Of a DNA stretch of 64,000 nt, positions 34,793-44,600 are shown piece after piece. Under the pieces are notes generated by a model. It was given only the letters and a program-made list of their open reading frames with translations. It was not told the origin of the DNA and made no database searches. Every line of letters begins with the position of its first letter. Positions within the stretch are counted from its first letter, which is position 1. Origin of the DNA: Halomonas litopenaei (GTDB lineage Bacteria > Pseudomonadota > Gammaproteobacteria > Pseudomonadales > Halomonadaceae); assembly GCF_003045775.1 (NCBI RefSeq), contig NZ_PXNS01000004.1, positions 434,001 to 498,000 of the forward strand, in the 5' to 3' direction. Both the position numbers and the translations under genes were made by a program.

Positions 34793-35932
34793 GTGGGTGG
34801 TCTGGCAGGGCTTGCCGTGGCGTAGCCACAGCACCTTGTCGGTCAGGTCCATGACCACGCTGAACAGCGTTTCCATCCGCTCGGCTTCAGCGACGCTCGG
34901 GTCGAAGTGACGACACAGGCTGTCCTCGCCGGGGGAGTGGTCGCCGAGCAGGTCGAACAACCGCTCGGCGTCGAGGGTGGCGCTCTCGTTGGGGGCTGTG
35001 CTTGCTGTACCCCGTTCGTCCGCAGCCAATTCATCCGCACCCGAGCCATCCATGCCCAGGCCGTCGAGCAGTTGCCCGACCAGCGCGTCGAGGCGACTCA
35101 GGCGGGACCAGGAGTCCGGCTTGGGGAAGTCCTCGACCCAGTGGGTGGCGGTGTCACTGACCAGGTGATTGGTATGGGTGACGACCCCGCGAGCCGGTGC
35201 GATGGTTCCCGGTTGCCCGGGGTGAACCTCGAGCCCTTCCGCCTGGCCGCTGCCGTCGGCCAGCAGGAAGTGGGCGGGTGCACAGACACCGTCGTGGGCG
35301 ATCTGCCGGGCGGCGTCGAGGGTCTCGCACTCGAGCATGGCGCGCAGGGCGATATGGATCGGCAGACCCTCGCCGCAGGTCGCCGAGCGGATGGCATTGA
35401 GTCCGACTCCGACACCATTGGCGTTGAGTCCGATCTTGCCGACCATGCCGGCCTCGCCCACGCTGATCAACGGCGGCGCGCCGGGAGCCTGGATCTCGAG
35501 GATCACCAGATGGTCGAGTTGGTCGGCGCGCCAGTCCCAGTTCTGGGCGAGCCACTGGCGGCCGGCGTGATAGAGCGAAAAGGCCGAGCAGCCACCGCCG
35601 GCGCGGGTCAGCGACACCTCGCTGCGACAGTTGAGGGTAAGCACGTCGGCCAGATCACCGCCGATGCCCTGGGCGATGCCGTCGAGCTCCTCGAGGATGG
35701 CCGGGTAGCGCCGCTCGATCATCGGCAGGAAGCGTTCGGCGTCGCGTCGCGCCTCGTGCCAGCGCAGGCCCGCCAGGTCATGAAACAGTCGGTCGTAGAC
35801 GTCGATGCTGGCAAGAATCGCCCCACGGTGCTGGCTGCCGTGGGCACGGCCGATGTCGAGGCGGCTGCCGGAGAGCCTGGTGGGTGTCAACGACGAGCAG
35901 GAGGGGGTGGGAGAGGACGTGGAGGGGGTCAT
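34763..35932 (-). CDS. C45-family (acyl-CoA:6-APA acyltransferase-like) Ntn hydrolase
   Basis: 389 residues. The predicted self-processing site is Gly-Cys115 in GGGCSAFSL, where Cys becomes the N-terminal nucleophile after cleavage. Other family signatures are LTLNCRSEV before it, WLAQNWDW and GEAGMVGKIGLNANGVGVGLN after it, and a THTNH strand later. Such enzymes hydrolyse or transfer acyl amides; the substrate cannot be inferred. GGGAGCACTTC precedes the ATG. It is convergent with the Fur-linked small gene. Confidence 0.87.
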   Translation of the reverse strand: MTPSTSSPTPSCSSLTPTRLSGSRLDIGRAHGSQHRGAILASIDVYDRLFHDLAGLRWHEARRDAERFLPMIERRYPAILEELDGIAQGIGGDLADVLTLNCRSEVSLTRAGGGCSAFSLYHAGRQWLAQNWDWRADQLDHLVILEIQAPGAPPLISVGEAGMVGKIGLNANGVGVGLNAIRSATCGEGLPIHIALRAMLECETLDAARQIAHDGVCAPAHFLLADGSGQAEGLEVHPGQPGTIAPARGVVTHTNHLVSDTATHWVEDFPKPDSWSRLSRLDALVGQLLDGLGMDGSGADELAADERGTASTAPNESATLDAERLFDLLGDHSPGEDSLCRHFDPSVAEAERMETLFSVVMDLTDKVLWLRHGKPCQTTHSMRLVPTAV

Positions 35933-36206
35933 GAAGTGCTCCCTGCGATCGAAGCGGCTGGCGCCGGGTCGCTGACATGGGTGGATATCCCCTCAGCGTA
36001 GCAGTTCTGCGCTTGGCATGGCGTCGTAGAGGTGGCCGTCGAGGTGTCTTGGATGAATTTTAATATATTGATATCGTTCAGTTTTTACACGATTCGCTAC
36101 CCTTCTCGACAATTCCTGGCGAGACTCCCACAGAGCGTTTCACTTTATTAGTCTGCGAAGTTGTATGCTGCCAGAGAGCCTTACCGGCCATCTCAGGAGA
36201 CACAAC

Positions 36207-36440
36207 ATGAAGACCAGAAACGCGCTGCTCGTATTGGCCCTCTTGGCCCTGCCGCTGTCCGCTCAGGCAGGTGTTGTCGACGGCAAGATTGCCAAGCTGG
36301 CTGAGCCGCTGGCCCCTGCAGAAGGGCCTTGCGCCAATCATCACACCACCTACTGCGCGGCTGAACACGCTGGTGCCACGCAGGATGCCGACTTCGACGC
36401 CCGCGAGACGGCAAGCCAGGAGCAACAGGGCCACAGCTGA
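36207..36440 (+). CDS. Small secreted protein of unknown function
   Basis: 77 residues with a clean signal peptide (MKTRNALLVLALLALPLSAQA) and a short mature part containing two cysteines (GPCANHHTTYCAAEH) that could form a disulfide or bind a metal with the adjacent histidines. AGGAGACACAAC precedes the ATG. It is a single gene followed by a very strong terminator. No family recognised. Confidence 0.75.
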   Translation: MKTRNALLVLALLALPLSAQAGVVDGKIAKLAEPLAPAEGPCANHHTTYCAAEHAGATQDADFDARETASQEQQGHS

Positions 36441-36466
36441 AAGCGATGATGCTGGCGGAACCCTGA

Positions 36467-36504
36467 ACGACAATGCCCCGGCCAACTGGCCGGGGCATTG
36501 TCGT
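36467..36504. terminator. Long perfect hairpin between convergent genes
   Basis: A 17-bp stem (ACGACAATGCCCCGGCC and its complement) with an AACT loop. It lies between the small secreted protein gene and the leftward symporter gene and can serve both, although the T-tracts are weak. Confidence 0.8.
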
Positions 36505-36527
36505 CTGGCAGGGGCTCGGGGTGCTGG

Positions 36528-37781
36528 TCAGGTCTTGTTGGCGGCGTTGTAGACGTTCTCGTCGAGTTCGCCTTCGCTCTTGCCGACCAGGGTGGTGACC
36601 ATCAGGTCTCCGGCCACGTTGACGCTGGTACGGGCCATGTCGAGGATGCGATCGACGCCGGCGACCACCGCCAGGGCTTCCAGCGGCAGGCCGATCTGGG
36701 CCATGACGATGGACAGCATCACCAGGCCGGCGCCCGGGACACCGGCGGTGCCGATGGAAGCCAGGGTGCCGGTGACGATGATCATGCCGTAGTCGGCCAG
36801 GCTCAGGTCGACGCCGATCAACTGGGCGATGAATACCGCCACCACCCCCTGATAGATGGCGGTGCCGTCCATGTTGATGGTGGCGCCCACCGGCAGCACG
36901 AAGCCGGCGACCCCCTCGGACACGCCGAGGTTCTTCGTCGCGCAGCGCAGCGAGACCGGCAGGGTGCCGGACGAGGACGCCGACGAATAGGCCACCACCA
37001 GGGCATCGAGGATGCCCTGCAGGTAGCGCACCGGATTGAGACGACCGAGCAGCGACAGCAGACCGGAGTAGACCACCAGCACGTGGACGACGCTGGCCAG
37101 GTAGGCCACGCCGATCACCTTGACCAGGGGCAGCAGCACCTCGGCGCCGTAGCTGCCGGCGACGTGGGCGATCAGACCGAACACGCCGAAGGGCGCCAGC
37201 GCCATCACCAGGCTGGTCAGCTTGACCATGGCCTCGGCGAAGCTTTCGAACACCTTGACCACCGGCTCGCCCTTCTCGCCGATCAGGGTCAGCGAGACAC
37301 CGAGGCCAATGGCGAACACGATGATCTGCAGGATATTGCCGCTGGCCAGGGCGTCCACCGGGTTCTGGGGCACCAGGCCGACCACGATCTGCACTAGGCT
37401 TGGGGCTTCCTTGGCCGCGTCTGGGTTGGCCTCGAAGGTCATGTCGAGGCCAACGCCAGGCTGAAACAGCCAGGAGGCGGCCAGGCCGATGGCGATGGCG
37501 AAGGCGGTGGTCACCAGATACAGCGCGATGGTCCGCGCGCCGATGCGGCCCATCTTCTGGGGGTCACGCATGGCGGTGATACCGACCACCAGGGTAGAGA
37601 ACACCAGCGGCACGATCAGCATCTTGATGGCGCTGATGAAGATGTCACCGATGGGCTTGAACACGCTGGCGCTTTCGCCCATCAGGGTGCCGACGAGGAC
37701 ACCCAGGGCGAGGCCGACCAGGATCTTCTGCCATAGCGGGATACGGCGCCACAGGCCGGGGGAACGATCGGGGGTGGACAT
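36528..37781 (-). CDS. Dicarboxylate/amino acid:cation symporter (SDF/DAACS family)
   Basis: 417 residues with eight-helix GltPh-like architecture. The substrate-site motifs are SSASSSGTLPVS (hairpin 1), NMDGTAIYQG (helix 7) and DRILDMARTSVNVAGD (helix 8); the Arg in ARTSVN is the residue that binds the side-chain carboxylate in aspartate/glutamate carriers. It therefore probably imports glutamate, aspartate or C4-dicarboxylates with Na+ or H+. The start at 37781 is chosen for GGAGCCTCCCC; the frame is open upstream without a ribosome site. Confidence 0.92.
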   Translation of the reverse strand: MSTPDRSPGLWRRIPLWQKILVGLALGVLVGTLMGESASVFKPIGDIFISAIKMLIVPLVFSTLVVGITAMRDPQKMGRIGARTIALYLVTTAFAIAIGLAASWLFQPGVGLDMTFEANPDAAKEAPSLVQIVVGLVPQNPVDALASGNILQIIVFAIGLGVSLTLIGEKGEPVVKVFESFAEAMVKLTSLVMALAPFGVFGLIAHVAGSYGAEVLLPLVKVIGVAYLASVVHVLVVYSGLLSLLGRLNPVRYLQGILDALVVAYSSASSSGTLPVSLRCATKNLGVSEGVAGFVLPVGATINMDGTAIYQGVVAVFIAQLIGVDLSLADYGMIIVTGTLASIGTAGVPGAGLVMLSIVMAQIGLPLEALAVVAGVDRILDMARTSVNVAGDLMVTTLVGKSEGELDENVYNAANKT

Positions 37782-38019
37782 GGGGAGGCTCCAGAAGGAC
37801 AGGGTGGATGGCCTGCCGTGCAAGGTGGGAAGACGCGACACCCATCGATAGTCAGCAAAATGTTCTCGTTGGCTGCTATCGAATGGGCGATCGGCACGAT
37901 GGAGGCGGATTCTACCGAATAATCTGCCTCGGTGTTTTCATCCGTTGCACACCTTCTGGTGCTCAGAGGCCACCTGGGAGCGGCTTCCAGGTGGCCGGGC
38001 TGTTGACGACGCTAGCGGT

Positions 38020-38793
38020 TCAGCCCTGATCCTGCTGTTCCAGGGCGCGCCGCAGCAGCTGGTGGAAGGCCGCCCAGGAGGCCTGGTCGGCCCGAGCCTG
38101 GTAGCGATCGCTGCCGAATACCGTGAAGGCGTGGGGAGCACCGGAGTAGACCTGGATCTCGTAGGGGGCGCCAGCCGCCTCCAGCTCCTCGGACAGCGCC
38201 GCCACCTGGTCCATGCCGATGGAGGCGTCGGCACCACCGTGGGCGACCAGGATCGGTGGCGTATCGGCGGAGTAGCCCTGGCCTTCCGGTGTGCCGAGGC
38301 CGCCGTGGAAGGTAGCGAAACCACGCACACCTTCGTCGGCGTTGGCGCGGGCCATCTCCAGCACCACGGCGCCACCGAAGCAGTAGCCCATCACCACGGT
38401 GTCTTCGCCGGCGCCCTGTTCACGGGCCTGGGTCAGCCCCGCCAGGGTCAGCCGGCGCATGCGTTCACGGTCATCGTAGAGCACCGCCATCTCGGCCTTG
38501 CGCGCGTCGATCTCCTCGGGGCGGTTGCCGGCGCCGTAGAGGTCCACGGCGAAGGCGTCGTAGCCCGCCTCGGCGAGCATGTCGGCACGCTTTCTTTCAT
38601 AGTCGGTGAGGCCATCCCAGTCGTGGATGATCAGCACGCTGCCCTTGGAAGAGGACGTGGCGGGGGCGAAATAGCCCTGGAAGGCTTCACCGTCCACCTG
38701 GTAGTCAACGTTTTGTCCGGCCATGGCGCCGGCGCTGGCGAGAACAGAGCCGAGACCGATCAGGGCAGGGGCGAGCAGGGCGCAACGAGACAT
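38020..38793 (-). CDS. Exported dienelactone hydrolase family protein
   Basis: 257 residues with a signal peptide cut near AGAMAG. The alpha/beta hydrolase core has the dienelactone-hydrolase nucleophile motif GYCFGG (Cys), a VAHGGAD segment carrying the catalytic Asp region, and His in GAPHAF. The export signal sets it apart from catabolic dienelactone hydrolases, so the natural substrate is probably an ester or lactone outside the cytoplasm. AAGGAGCACACC precedes the ATG. Single gene. Confidence 0.88.
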   Translation of the reverse strand: MSRCALLAPALIGLGSVLASAGAMAGQNVDYQVDGEAFQGYFAPATSSSKGSVLIIHDWDGLTDYERKRADMLAEAGYDAFAVDLYGAGNRPEEIDARKAEMAVLYDDRERMRRLTLAGLTQAREQGAGEDTVVMGYCFGGAVVLEMARANADEGVRGFATFHGGLGTPEGQGYSADTPPILVAHGGADASIGMDQVAALSEELEAAGAPYEIQVYSGAPHAFTVFGSDRYQARADQASWAAFHQLLRRALEQQDQG

Positions 38794-39047
38794 GGTGTGC
38801 TCCTTGGCGAGTGAGGGGCGTTGGCCCCGCCAGATGGCAGGGCCTGTGCTGAGTATAGAAGCCTGGCCACAGACGCCAGTCCTGAACCCCGTCTTGTTGC
38901 ATCCAGCCGGCCTAGCGTTGGCGGCGGGGACTTGAGTTTTCCCCGGCGGCCTTCCAGATTGGGGGTATGAAGATCGAGTGGGCGAGCCGCGGCTGACCGC
39001 GCTCGTCTCGGCTTCATCTCAGGACAACCAGAGCGAGACCAACAATC

Positions 39048-40250
39048 ATGAAAAAGCGCGTACTGGCGACCGCCGTGGCTGCAACCACCCTGGCGGTCGG
39101 CTCCATGGCCCACGCAGAGGTCAAGATCGGATTTCTCGGCGGCTTCACCGGGGGGATCGAGAGCCTGACGCCGCCGATCTACGACGGCGCCCAGCTGGCG
39201 GTTGACCATATCAACAACCAGGGTGGCATCCTCGATGGCCAGGACGTGGTGATGCCGACCGGCGACACCACCTGCGGCGACGCTTCGGCGGCGTCCAACG
39301 CGGCTGACCGCATGGTCAACACCGAGCAGGTCACCGCCATCGTTGGCGCGCTGTGTACCGGTGCCACCATCGCCGCGGCCAACAACGCGGCGATTCCGGG
39401 TGGCGTGACCATGGTGTCTCCGGCCTCCACGGCGCCGGCGGTCACCGACCTCGACGACAATGACCTGGTGTTCCGCACCGTGCCCTCCGATGCCTTCCAG
39501 GGCGAGATGCTGGCCAAGTTGCTGATCGACAAGGGCATCGAGGAAGTCGCCGTCACCTACGTCAACAACGACTACGGACGCGGCCTGTCCGACGCCTTCA
39601 GCTCGGCCTTCGAGGACGGCGGCGGCAGCGTGCTGGAAAACCTCGCCCACGAGGACAACCGCGCCGACTACCGCAGCGAACTCGGCACCCTGTCGGCCAC
39701 CGGCGCCCAGACCCTGGTGGTACTCGCCTACGCCGATACCTCCGGCCAGACGGTGGTGCGCCAGGCCTACGAGAGCGGCATGTTCACCCAGTACGTGGGG
39801 GCCGATGGCATGGTCGGCGACAGCCTGGTCGAGGCCATCGGCGCCGACGTGCTCGACGGCATGATCGCCACCCGTCCGGGCAGCCCGGACCTTCCCGGCA
39901 CCGAGATCTTCACTGAACTTGCCAACAACGCCGACATCGACCCCACCGCCGTATTCGCCGCCCAGGCCTACGATGCGGCCTTCCTGCTGGGGCTGGCCAT
40001 CCAGCAGAACGGCAGTGCCGAGCGCGAGGGTGTGTCTGAGGCGCTGCGCAGCGTGTCCTCTCCCCCCGGTGAGGTCATCCTGCCCGGTGAGTGGGAGAAG
40101 GCGGTGGAGCTGATCGCAGCGGGGACCGAGATCAACTATGAAGGCGCCTCCGGTACCCAGGACTTCGACGACAACGGCGATGTGCCTGGTGTGGTACAGG
40201 AAATGGCCGTGGAAAACGGCACTTTTACCGGCAAGGGCTTTGTTGAATAG
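39048..40250 (+). CDS. Branched-chain amino acid-type ABC substrate-binding protein (LivJ/LivK family)
   Basis: A 400-residue periplasmic binding protein with a signal peptide cut near SMAHA. Family features: KIGFLGGFTGG, YDGAQLAVDHINNQGG, a VGALCTGATIAAANNAAIPGGVTMVSP first-lobe segment and VAVTYVNNDYGRGLSDAF at the hinge. Cys pairs (TTCGD, ALCTG) could form the usual disulfide. It converges on the livMHFG operon and most likely serves it. The leader contains ACCAACAATC before the ATG. A terminator follows. Confidence 0.92.
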   Translation: MKKRVLATAVAATTLAVGSMAHAEVKIGFLGGFTGGIESLTPPIYDGAQLAVDHINNQGGILDGQDVVMPTGDTTCGDASAASNAADRMVNTEQVTAIVGALCTGATIAAANNAAIPGGVTMVSPASTAPAVTDLDDNDLVFRTVPSDAFQGEMLAKLLIDKGIEEVAVTYVNNDYGRGLSDAFSSAFEDGGGSVLENLAHEDNRADYRSELGTLSATGAQTLVVLAYADTSGQTVVRQAYESGMFTQYVGADGMVGDSLVEAIGADVLDGMIATRPGSPDLPGTEIFTELANNADIDPTAVFAAQAYDAAFLLGLAIQQNGSAEREGVSEALRSVSSPPGEVILPGEWEKAVELIAAGTEINYEGASGTQDFDDNGDVPGVVQEMAVENGTFTGKGFVE

Positions 40251-40562
40251 CCGCCATGACGTAAAGTAAGGCGAGTCGTCGACGGACGACAACGCATCCG
40301 GGCGGTCGCCTCCGCCCAATGACCGCGCCAATGCTCGCAACAGAGGCGCTCAAGGAAAGCCCCCGGCCATCTGGCTGGGGGCTTTATCGTTGGTAGGGGC
40401 CTGTCATTGGCGTCGAGCTGGCGATGTCGTGCGAGATGGCCAGTGATGGGGCAAGAGGCGTGAGAGGCGGGCCCTGGCGACCCTGGGCCGCCAGGATGAG
40501 ACCATCAGTGACGACGACCGGCGTCAGGCACTGTCCGCAGTAGCGGTGTCGACGGACACGCC
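40251..40562. other. 312-base convergent gap
   Basis: Contains the terminator at 40356-40386 of the binding-protein gene. The remainder is GC-rich; I see no gene and no obvious repeat. Confidence 0.6.
40356..40386 (+). terminator. Terminator after the LivJ-type gene
   Basis: AAAGCCCCCGGCC pairs with GGCTGGGGGCTTT (one wobble) around a short loop, followed by ATCGTT. It is about 105 bases after the stop. Confidence 0.75.
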
Positions 40563-41879
40563 TCAGTCATGGTGCTTGACCTTCTCCGGCAGCAGCCCTT
40601 TGGGGGCGACGCGCAGCACCACCGTGATCAACAGCCCGATGACGAATACCCTGGCCTGCAGGGCTCGGCTTTCCAGGTTGCTGGGTAGCTCCCAGCCGAA
40701 GCTGGCCTGGCCGAAGTGGGCGATCAACTCCATCACGTAGAGCGCCAGCGGCTCTGACATGATCCAGATGATGTACACCGCCACCGCGCCGAACAGGGTA
40801 CCGAGATTGTTGCCCGGCCCACCCAGGATGACCATCACCAGCACCAGGAAGGTGTGGTTGAGCGGCAGGTAGCCGTTGGGGTCGAAGATGCTGTTGAAGC
40901 TGCCGAGTGCCGCGCCGCCGAGGCCCATCAGCACGCAGCCCAGCACGAAGATCTCGAGCCGGCGGCGATTGATGTCCTTGCCCATGGCGGCAGATGACAC
41001 CTCGTTGTCGCGAATCGCCCGGATCATGCGGCCCCAGGGGGCGTTGTAGGCTCGGTTGAGCAAAAAGAAGATGCCCAGGATCATCACCGCCGTCACCGAC
41101 AGATAGAGCGCCCGCGCCAGGGTGAAGCCGACCTCGCCGGGATCGGGTACCGGCCACGGCAGCGGCGACACGGTAGCGGTGCCACGGGTCAGCCAGTCAG
41201 AGTTCTTGAGAAAGGCCTTGATGATCTCGGCGATGCCCAGGGTGGCGATGGCCAGATAGTCGCTGCGAAGCCCCAGGCAGACGTGGCCGATAAAGTAGCC
41301 GATACCGCCGGCCAGCGCTCCGCCGACCACCCAGCCGACCCACACCGGCAGGCCGAACCCACCGATGAAGCCCATCTGGCTTTCGATGGCGTCGGTGACC
41401 TCGCGCAGCTCGCTGATCACCACCATGTAGACGACGAGGCCGATCACCACGGTGATCAGGGTGCGCAGCCAGGACGGCACGCCCAGGCGAGTCATGCGCG
41501 ACAGCGCGAATACCAGCGCGATACCGACGGCCAGATACCCCAGTACCTTGGCCAGCTCACCGGGCAGCGGGCTATCCCAGAAGGCCGGATTGACCGGCAC
41601 GCTGAAGGTCATGGCGCAGAAGCCGCCGAGGGCGACGAAGCCCATGACGCCTGCGTTGAACTGGCCGGCGTAGCCCCACTGGATGGTCAGGCCCAGGGCC
41701 AGGATGGCGTAGCAGCTGGCTTCCACCAGCATGCGTGTCGAATAGGCCGAACCCATGGCCAGGTAGACCGCGCCGACGGCGACGGCGAGGACCACCAAGA
41801 GGCTGAGTTCGCGCACCGGAAAGCGGCTCTGGGGCGCGGTGTTGGCGTCGTCGCGGCGATGAAAGTTGTTGGTCGTCAT
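40563..41879 (-). CDS. livM: Branched-chain amino acid ABC permease
   Basis: 438 residues with about nine or ten helices. The hallmark ALGLTIQWGYAGQFNAGVMGFVALGGF lies in the first third and LGIAEIIKAFL..NSDWLTRGT in the middle. The start at 41879 overlaps the livH stop as TGATG. It carries a longer loop (about residues 90-140) than E. coli LivM. Forms the channel with LivH. Confidence 0.93.
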   Translation of the reverse strand: MTTNNFHRRDDANTAPQSRFPVRELSLLVVLAVAVGAVYLAMGSAYSTRMLVEASCYAILALGLTIQWGYAGQFNAGVMGFVALGGFCAMTFSVPVNPAFWDSPLPGELAKVLGYLAVGIALVFALSRMTRLGVPSWLRTLITVVIGLVVYMVVISELREVTDAIESQMGFIGGFGLPVWVGWVVGGALAGGIGYFIGHVCLGLRSDYLAIATLGIAEIIKAFLKNSDWLTRGTATVSPLPWPVPDPGEVGFTLARALYLSVTAVMILGIFFLLNRAYNAPWGRMIRAIRDNEVSSAAMGKDINRRRLEIFVLGCVLMGLGGAALGSFNSIFDPNGYLPLNHTFLVLVMVILGGPGNNLGTLFGAVAVYIIWIMSEPLALYVMELIAHFGQASFGWELPSNLESRALQARVFVIGLLITVVLRVAPKGLLPEKVKHHD

Positions 41880-42883
41880 CAGATCACCTTGCCCTTGAAG
41901 ATGCCGGTGGGGCGCCACACCAGGATGGCGACGAGGATGAAGAAGGGCACCACGATCTTGTACTCGGTGCCGACGAAGGCCAGGTTACTGGGCAGCGCGA
42001 GCCACTCGGGCAGGCTGTCGCTGAAGGGCCGCAGCAGCACCCGCCAGTTGAACACCGCCAGGGTCTCGGCGAAGCCCACCACGAAGCCGCCGGCGATGGC
42101 GCCGAAGGGGTGGCCGACACCGCCGACGATGGCGGCGGCGAAGATCGGCAGCAGCAGGTGGAAGCTCAAGTCCGGCTTGAACGTCACGTCCATCGACAGC
42201 AGGGTGCCAGCGATGGCGGCCAGGCCACCGACGATCACCCAGGTCACGGCGACGATGGTGTTGGTGTTGATGCCCGACGCCCGGGCCAGGTCTGGGTTGT
42301 CGGACATGGCGCGCATGGCCTTGCCGAGCCGGGTACGCGACAGAAACAGCTGCAGCCCGATCACCGCCACCAGGGTCAGCACGAACAGATAGATCTGCGG
42401 CTCGGTGATCACCACCGGCACCCGGGCGCCCTCGAAGGGCAGCGCCAGGCGGAAGATCTCCTTGCGGTCATCGACGTACAGGCTCTGGCCGCCGGTGCCC
42501 GAGAACAGCCGGATCAGGCCCTGCAGCATCAGGGTCACGCCGAGGGAGCCGATGACCATCACGATCGGCTTGACGCCGTGGGCACGCAGCGGCTTGTAGA
42601 AGGCCTTGTCGATGCCCACCGCCAGCGCCGCCGTCAGCACCATGGCCAGCGGCAGCATGACGATGGCGGTGGGCACACCGATGACGTCGCCGGCATGGGG
42701 GAACAGCGTCGCCAGCAGCAGCACCATGAAGGCGCCGAAGGTCATCATGTCGGCGTGGGCGAAGTGGGCAAAGCGCATGATGCTGAAGACCAGCGTCACG
42801 CCCACCGCGCCGATGGCATAGATCGACCCGGTGACGCTGCCGGCGATCAGCACGTTGTTGATGAAGAACACGAATTCGTTCAA
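41879..42883 (-). CDS. livH: Branched-chain amino acid ABC permease
   Basis: 334 residues with the LivH motif GSIYAIGAVGVTLVFSIMRFAHFAHADMMTFGAF and the later IVAVTWVIVGGLAAIAGTLL. It starts at TTG (42883) after CGGAGATATCGCC. It lies between livF and livM in the leftward liv operon (order livG-livF-livH-livM). Confidence 0.93.
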   Translation of the reverse strand: MNEFVFFINNVLIAGSVTGSIYAIGAVGVTLVFSIMRFAHFAHADMMTFGAFMVLLLATLFPHAGDVIGVPTAIVMLPLAMVLTAALAVGIDKAFYKPLRAHGVKPIVMVIGSLGVTLMLQGLIRLFSGTGGQSLYVDDRKEIFRLALPFEGARVPVVITEPQIYLFVLTLVAVIGLQLFLSRTRLGKAMRAMSDNPDLARASGINTNTIVAVTWVIVGGLAAIAGTLLSMDVTFKPDLSFHLLLPIFAAAIVGGVGHPFGAIAGGFVVGFAETLAVFNWRVLLRPFSDSLPEWLALPSNLAFVGTEYKIVVPFFILVAILVWRPTGIFKGKVI

Positions 42884-42911
42884 GGCGATATCTCCGCGCT
42901 AGGACTCGGCG

Positions 42912-43616
42912 TCAGCCGCCGAGGAAGCTCTTGGCCACGTCAGGATCGGCAAGCAGCGCCTGCCCCGTGTCGGTGAAGCGGTTCTGGCCGGCGGCCAGCA
43001 CGAAGCCCTTGTCGGCGATGGCCAGGGCCTGCTTGGCGTTCTGCTCCACCATCAGGATGCCGACGCCGGCGGCGTTGACCTCCTTGACCCGGTCGAAGAT
43101 CTCGTACATGTACTTGGGCGACAGCCCTGCAGTCGGCTCGTCGAGCAGCAGTAGTTCGGGTTCGGCCATCAACGCCCGGCCCATGGCCACCATCTGGCGC
43201 TGGCCACCGGACAGCTCGCCGGCGGGCTGATGACGCTTTTCGTGAAGGGGCGGGAAGAATTCGTAGACCTTGGACAGCATGCGTTTCACGTTGCCCGGCT
43301 TGAGGAAGGCCCCCATCTCGAGGTTTTCCTTGACCGTCAGGCTGGGAAAGACGTTGTGCTCCTGGGGCACGAAGCCCATGCCCAGTTCTACCAGGCGGTT
43401 GGTGGGTAGGTTCTGGATCGGTTCACCGCGCAGCAGGATATCGCCCTGGGTCACGTTCAACTGGCCGAAGATGGCCTTGAGCATGGTCGACTTGCCGGCG
43501 CCGTTGGGGCCGACGATGACGCCGATCTGGTCGGCCTCGATGGCCATGTCCACCCCGTTGAGGATGTTCATGCCGCCATAGCCGCCGTGCACCTCGCGTG
43601 CATCGAGTAGAGGCAT
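42912..43616 (-). CDS. livF: Branched-chain amino acid ABC ATPase
   Basis: 234 residues with Walker A GPNGAGKST, FVPQEHNVFPSLTVKENLEMG, signature LSGGQRQMVAMGRALM, Walker B LLLLDEP and the LivF-specific VEQNAKQAL switch region. Energises import with LivG. Twenty-eight bases upstream of livH. Confidence 0.95.
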   Translation of the reverse strand: MPLLDAREVHGGYGGMNILNGVDMAIEADQIGVIVGPNGAGKSTMLKAIFGQLNVTQGDILLRGEPIQNLPTNRLVELGMGFVPQEHNVFPSLTVKENLEMGAFLKPGNVKRMLSKVYEFFPPLHEKRHQPAGELSGGQRQMVAMGRALMAEPELLLLDEPTAGLSPKYMYEIFDRVKEVNAAGVGILMVEQNAKQALAIADKGFVLAAGQNRFTDTGQALLADPDVAKSFLGG

Positions 43617-43724
43617 AGTCCTGTTCTCTGCATAAGAGCGCCTGTCGCGCCCTGGTTGTTGTTATCGCCGCGCCTGCAACGGGAGGGGCCCCCGGGTGGC
43701 GCGGTGTCTGTTGCCGGGCCGCTG

Positions 43725-44495
43725 TCAGGCCGCGCCGGCGCCGAAATAGGCTTCGATGACCTCGGGGTTGTTCTGGATCTCCTCGATGGAGCCCTCGACC
43801 ATCACCGAGCCCTGGGCCAGCACGATCACCGGATCGCACAGCCTGGCGATCATGTCCATGTCGTGCTCGATGACCAGGAAGGTGTAGCCGAACTCGCGGT
43901 TCATCCGTTCGATATTGCCGATCAGGTCTCCCAGCAGGGTGCGGTTGACCCCGGCGGCGATCTCGTCGAGCAGCACCACCCGAGCGTCGGTCATCATGGT
44001 GCGGCCGAGCTCCAGAAGCTTCTTCTGGCCACCGGAGAGGTTGCCTGCCAGCTCGTTGCGCACATGATTGAGCCCGATGAACTCGATCACCTCCTGGGCC
44101 CGGCGCTTGACCTCGGCCTCCTGTGCTCGCACCGCCTTCGGCGCGAACCAGGCCTTGGCCAGGGACTCCCCGGGCTGGTCCGGGGGCACCATCATCAGGT
44201 TTTCCAGGGCGGTGAGCTGGGAGAACTCGTGGGCGATCTGGAAGGTGCGCAACAGGCCCTTGTGAAACAGCTCGTTGGCCGGACGATTGGTGATGTCCTC
44301 GCCGTCCAGCAGGATCTGCCCGGAATCCAGCGGCAGGGCGCCTGCGATGATGTTGAACAGGGTCGACTTGCCCGCACCGTTGGGGCCGATCAGACCGGTG
44401 ACGGAGCCTTCCTCGACCTGAATCGAACAGTCGTTGATGACGTGAAGGCCGCCGAAGGCCTTGTTGACGTGTCGTACATCGATGATGGCTGACAT
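43725..44495 (-). CDS. livG: Branched-chain amino acid ABC ATPase
   Basis: 256 residues with Walker A GPNGAGKST, LLRTFQIAHEFSQLT, signature LSGGQKKLLELGRTMM, Walker B VVLLDEIAAGVN and the switch in VIEHDMDMI. The DEIAAGVN wording (instead of DEPAAGLN) is a mild variation. First liv gene of the leftward operon; its leader is the repetitive A/C-rich stretch at 44511-44571. Confidence 0.95.
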   Translation of the reverse strand: MSAIIDVRHVNKAFGGLHVINDCSIQVEEGSVTGLIGPNGAGKSTLFNIIAGALPLDSGQILLDGEDITNRPANELFHKGLLRTFQIAHEFSQLTALENLMMVPPDQPGESLAKAWFAPKAVRAQEAEVKRRAQEVIEFIGLNHVRNELAGNLSGGQKKLLELGRTMMTDARVVLLDEIAAGVNRTLLGDLIGNIERMNREFGYTFLVIEHDMDMIARLCDPVIVLAQGSVMVEGSIEEIQNNPEVIEAYFGAGAA

Positions 44496-44510
44496 CTTGG
44501 GTCCCGCCGT

Positions 44511-44571
44511 GTTGTCTATTGTCGTTGTTGCGTTGTTGCGTTGTTGCGTTGGTGTTGTTGGTGTCGTTGCG
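44511..44571 (-). repeat. A/C-rich repetitive leader of livG
   Basis: On the + strand GTTGTTGC recurs three times (44525-44548) within a longer G/T-rich run; in the mRNA this is GCAACAAC repeated plus CCAACAACACC and AGACAACAC. It lies within the 105 bases upstream of livG and resembles the CA-motif leaders of other transporter genes here. Confidence 0.75.
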
Positions 44572-44600
44572 GTCTTGATTGTCGGGCTTCCCGACGTCCC

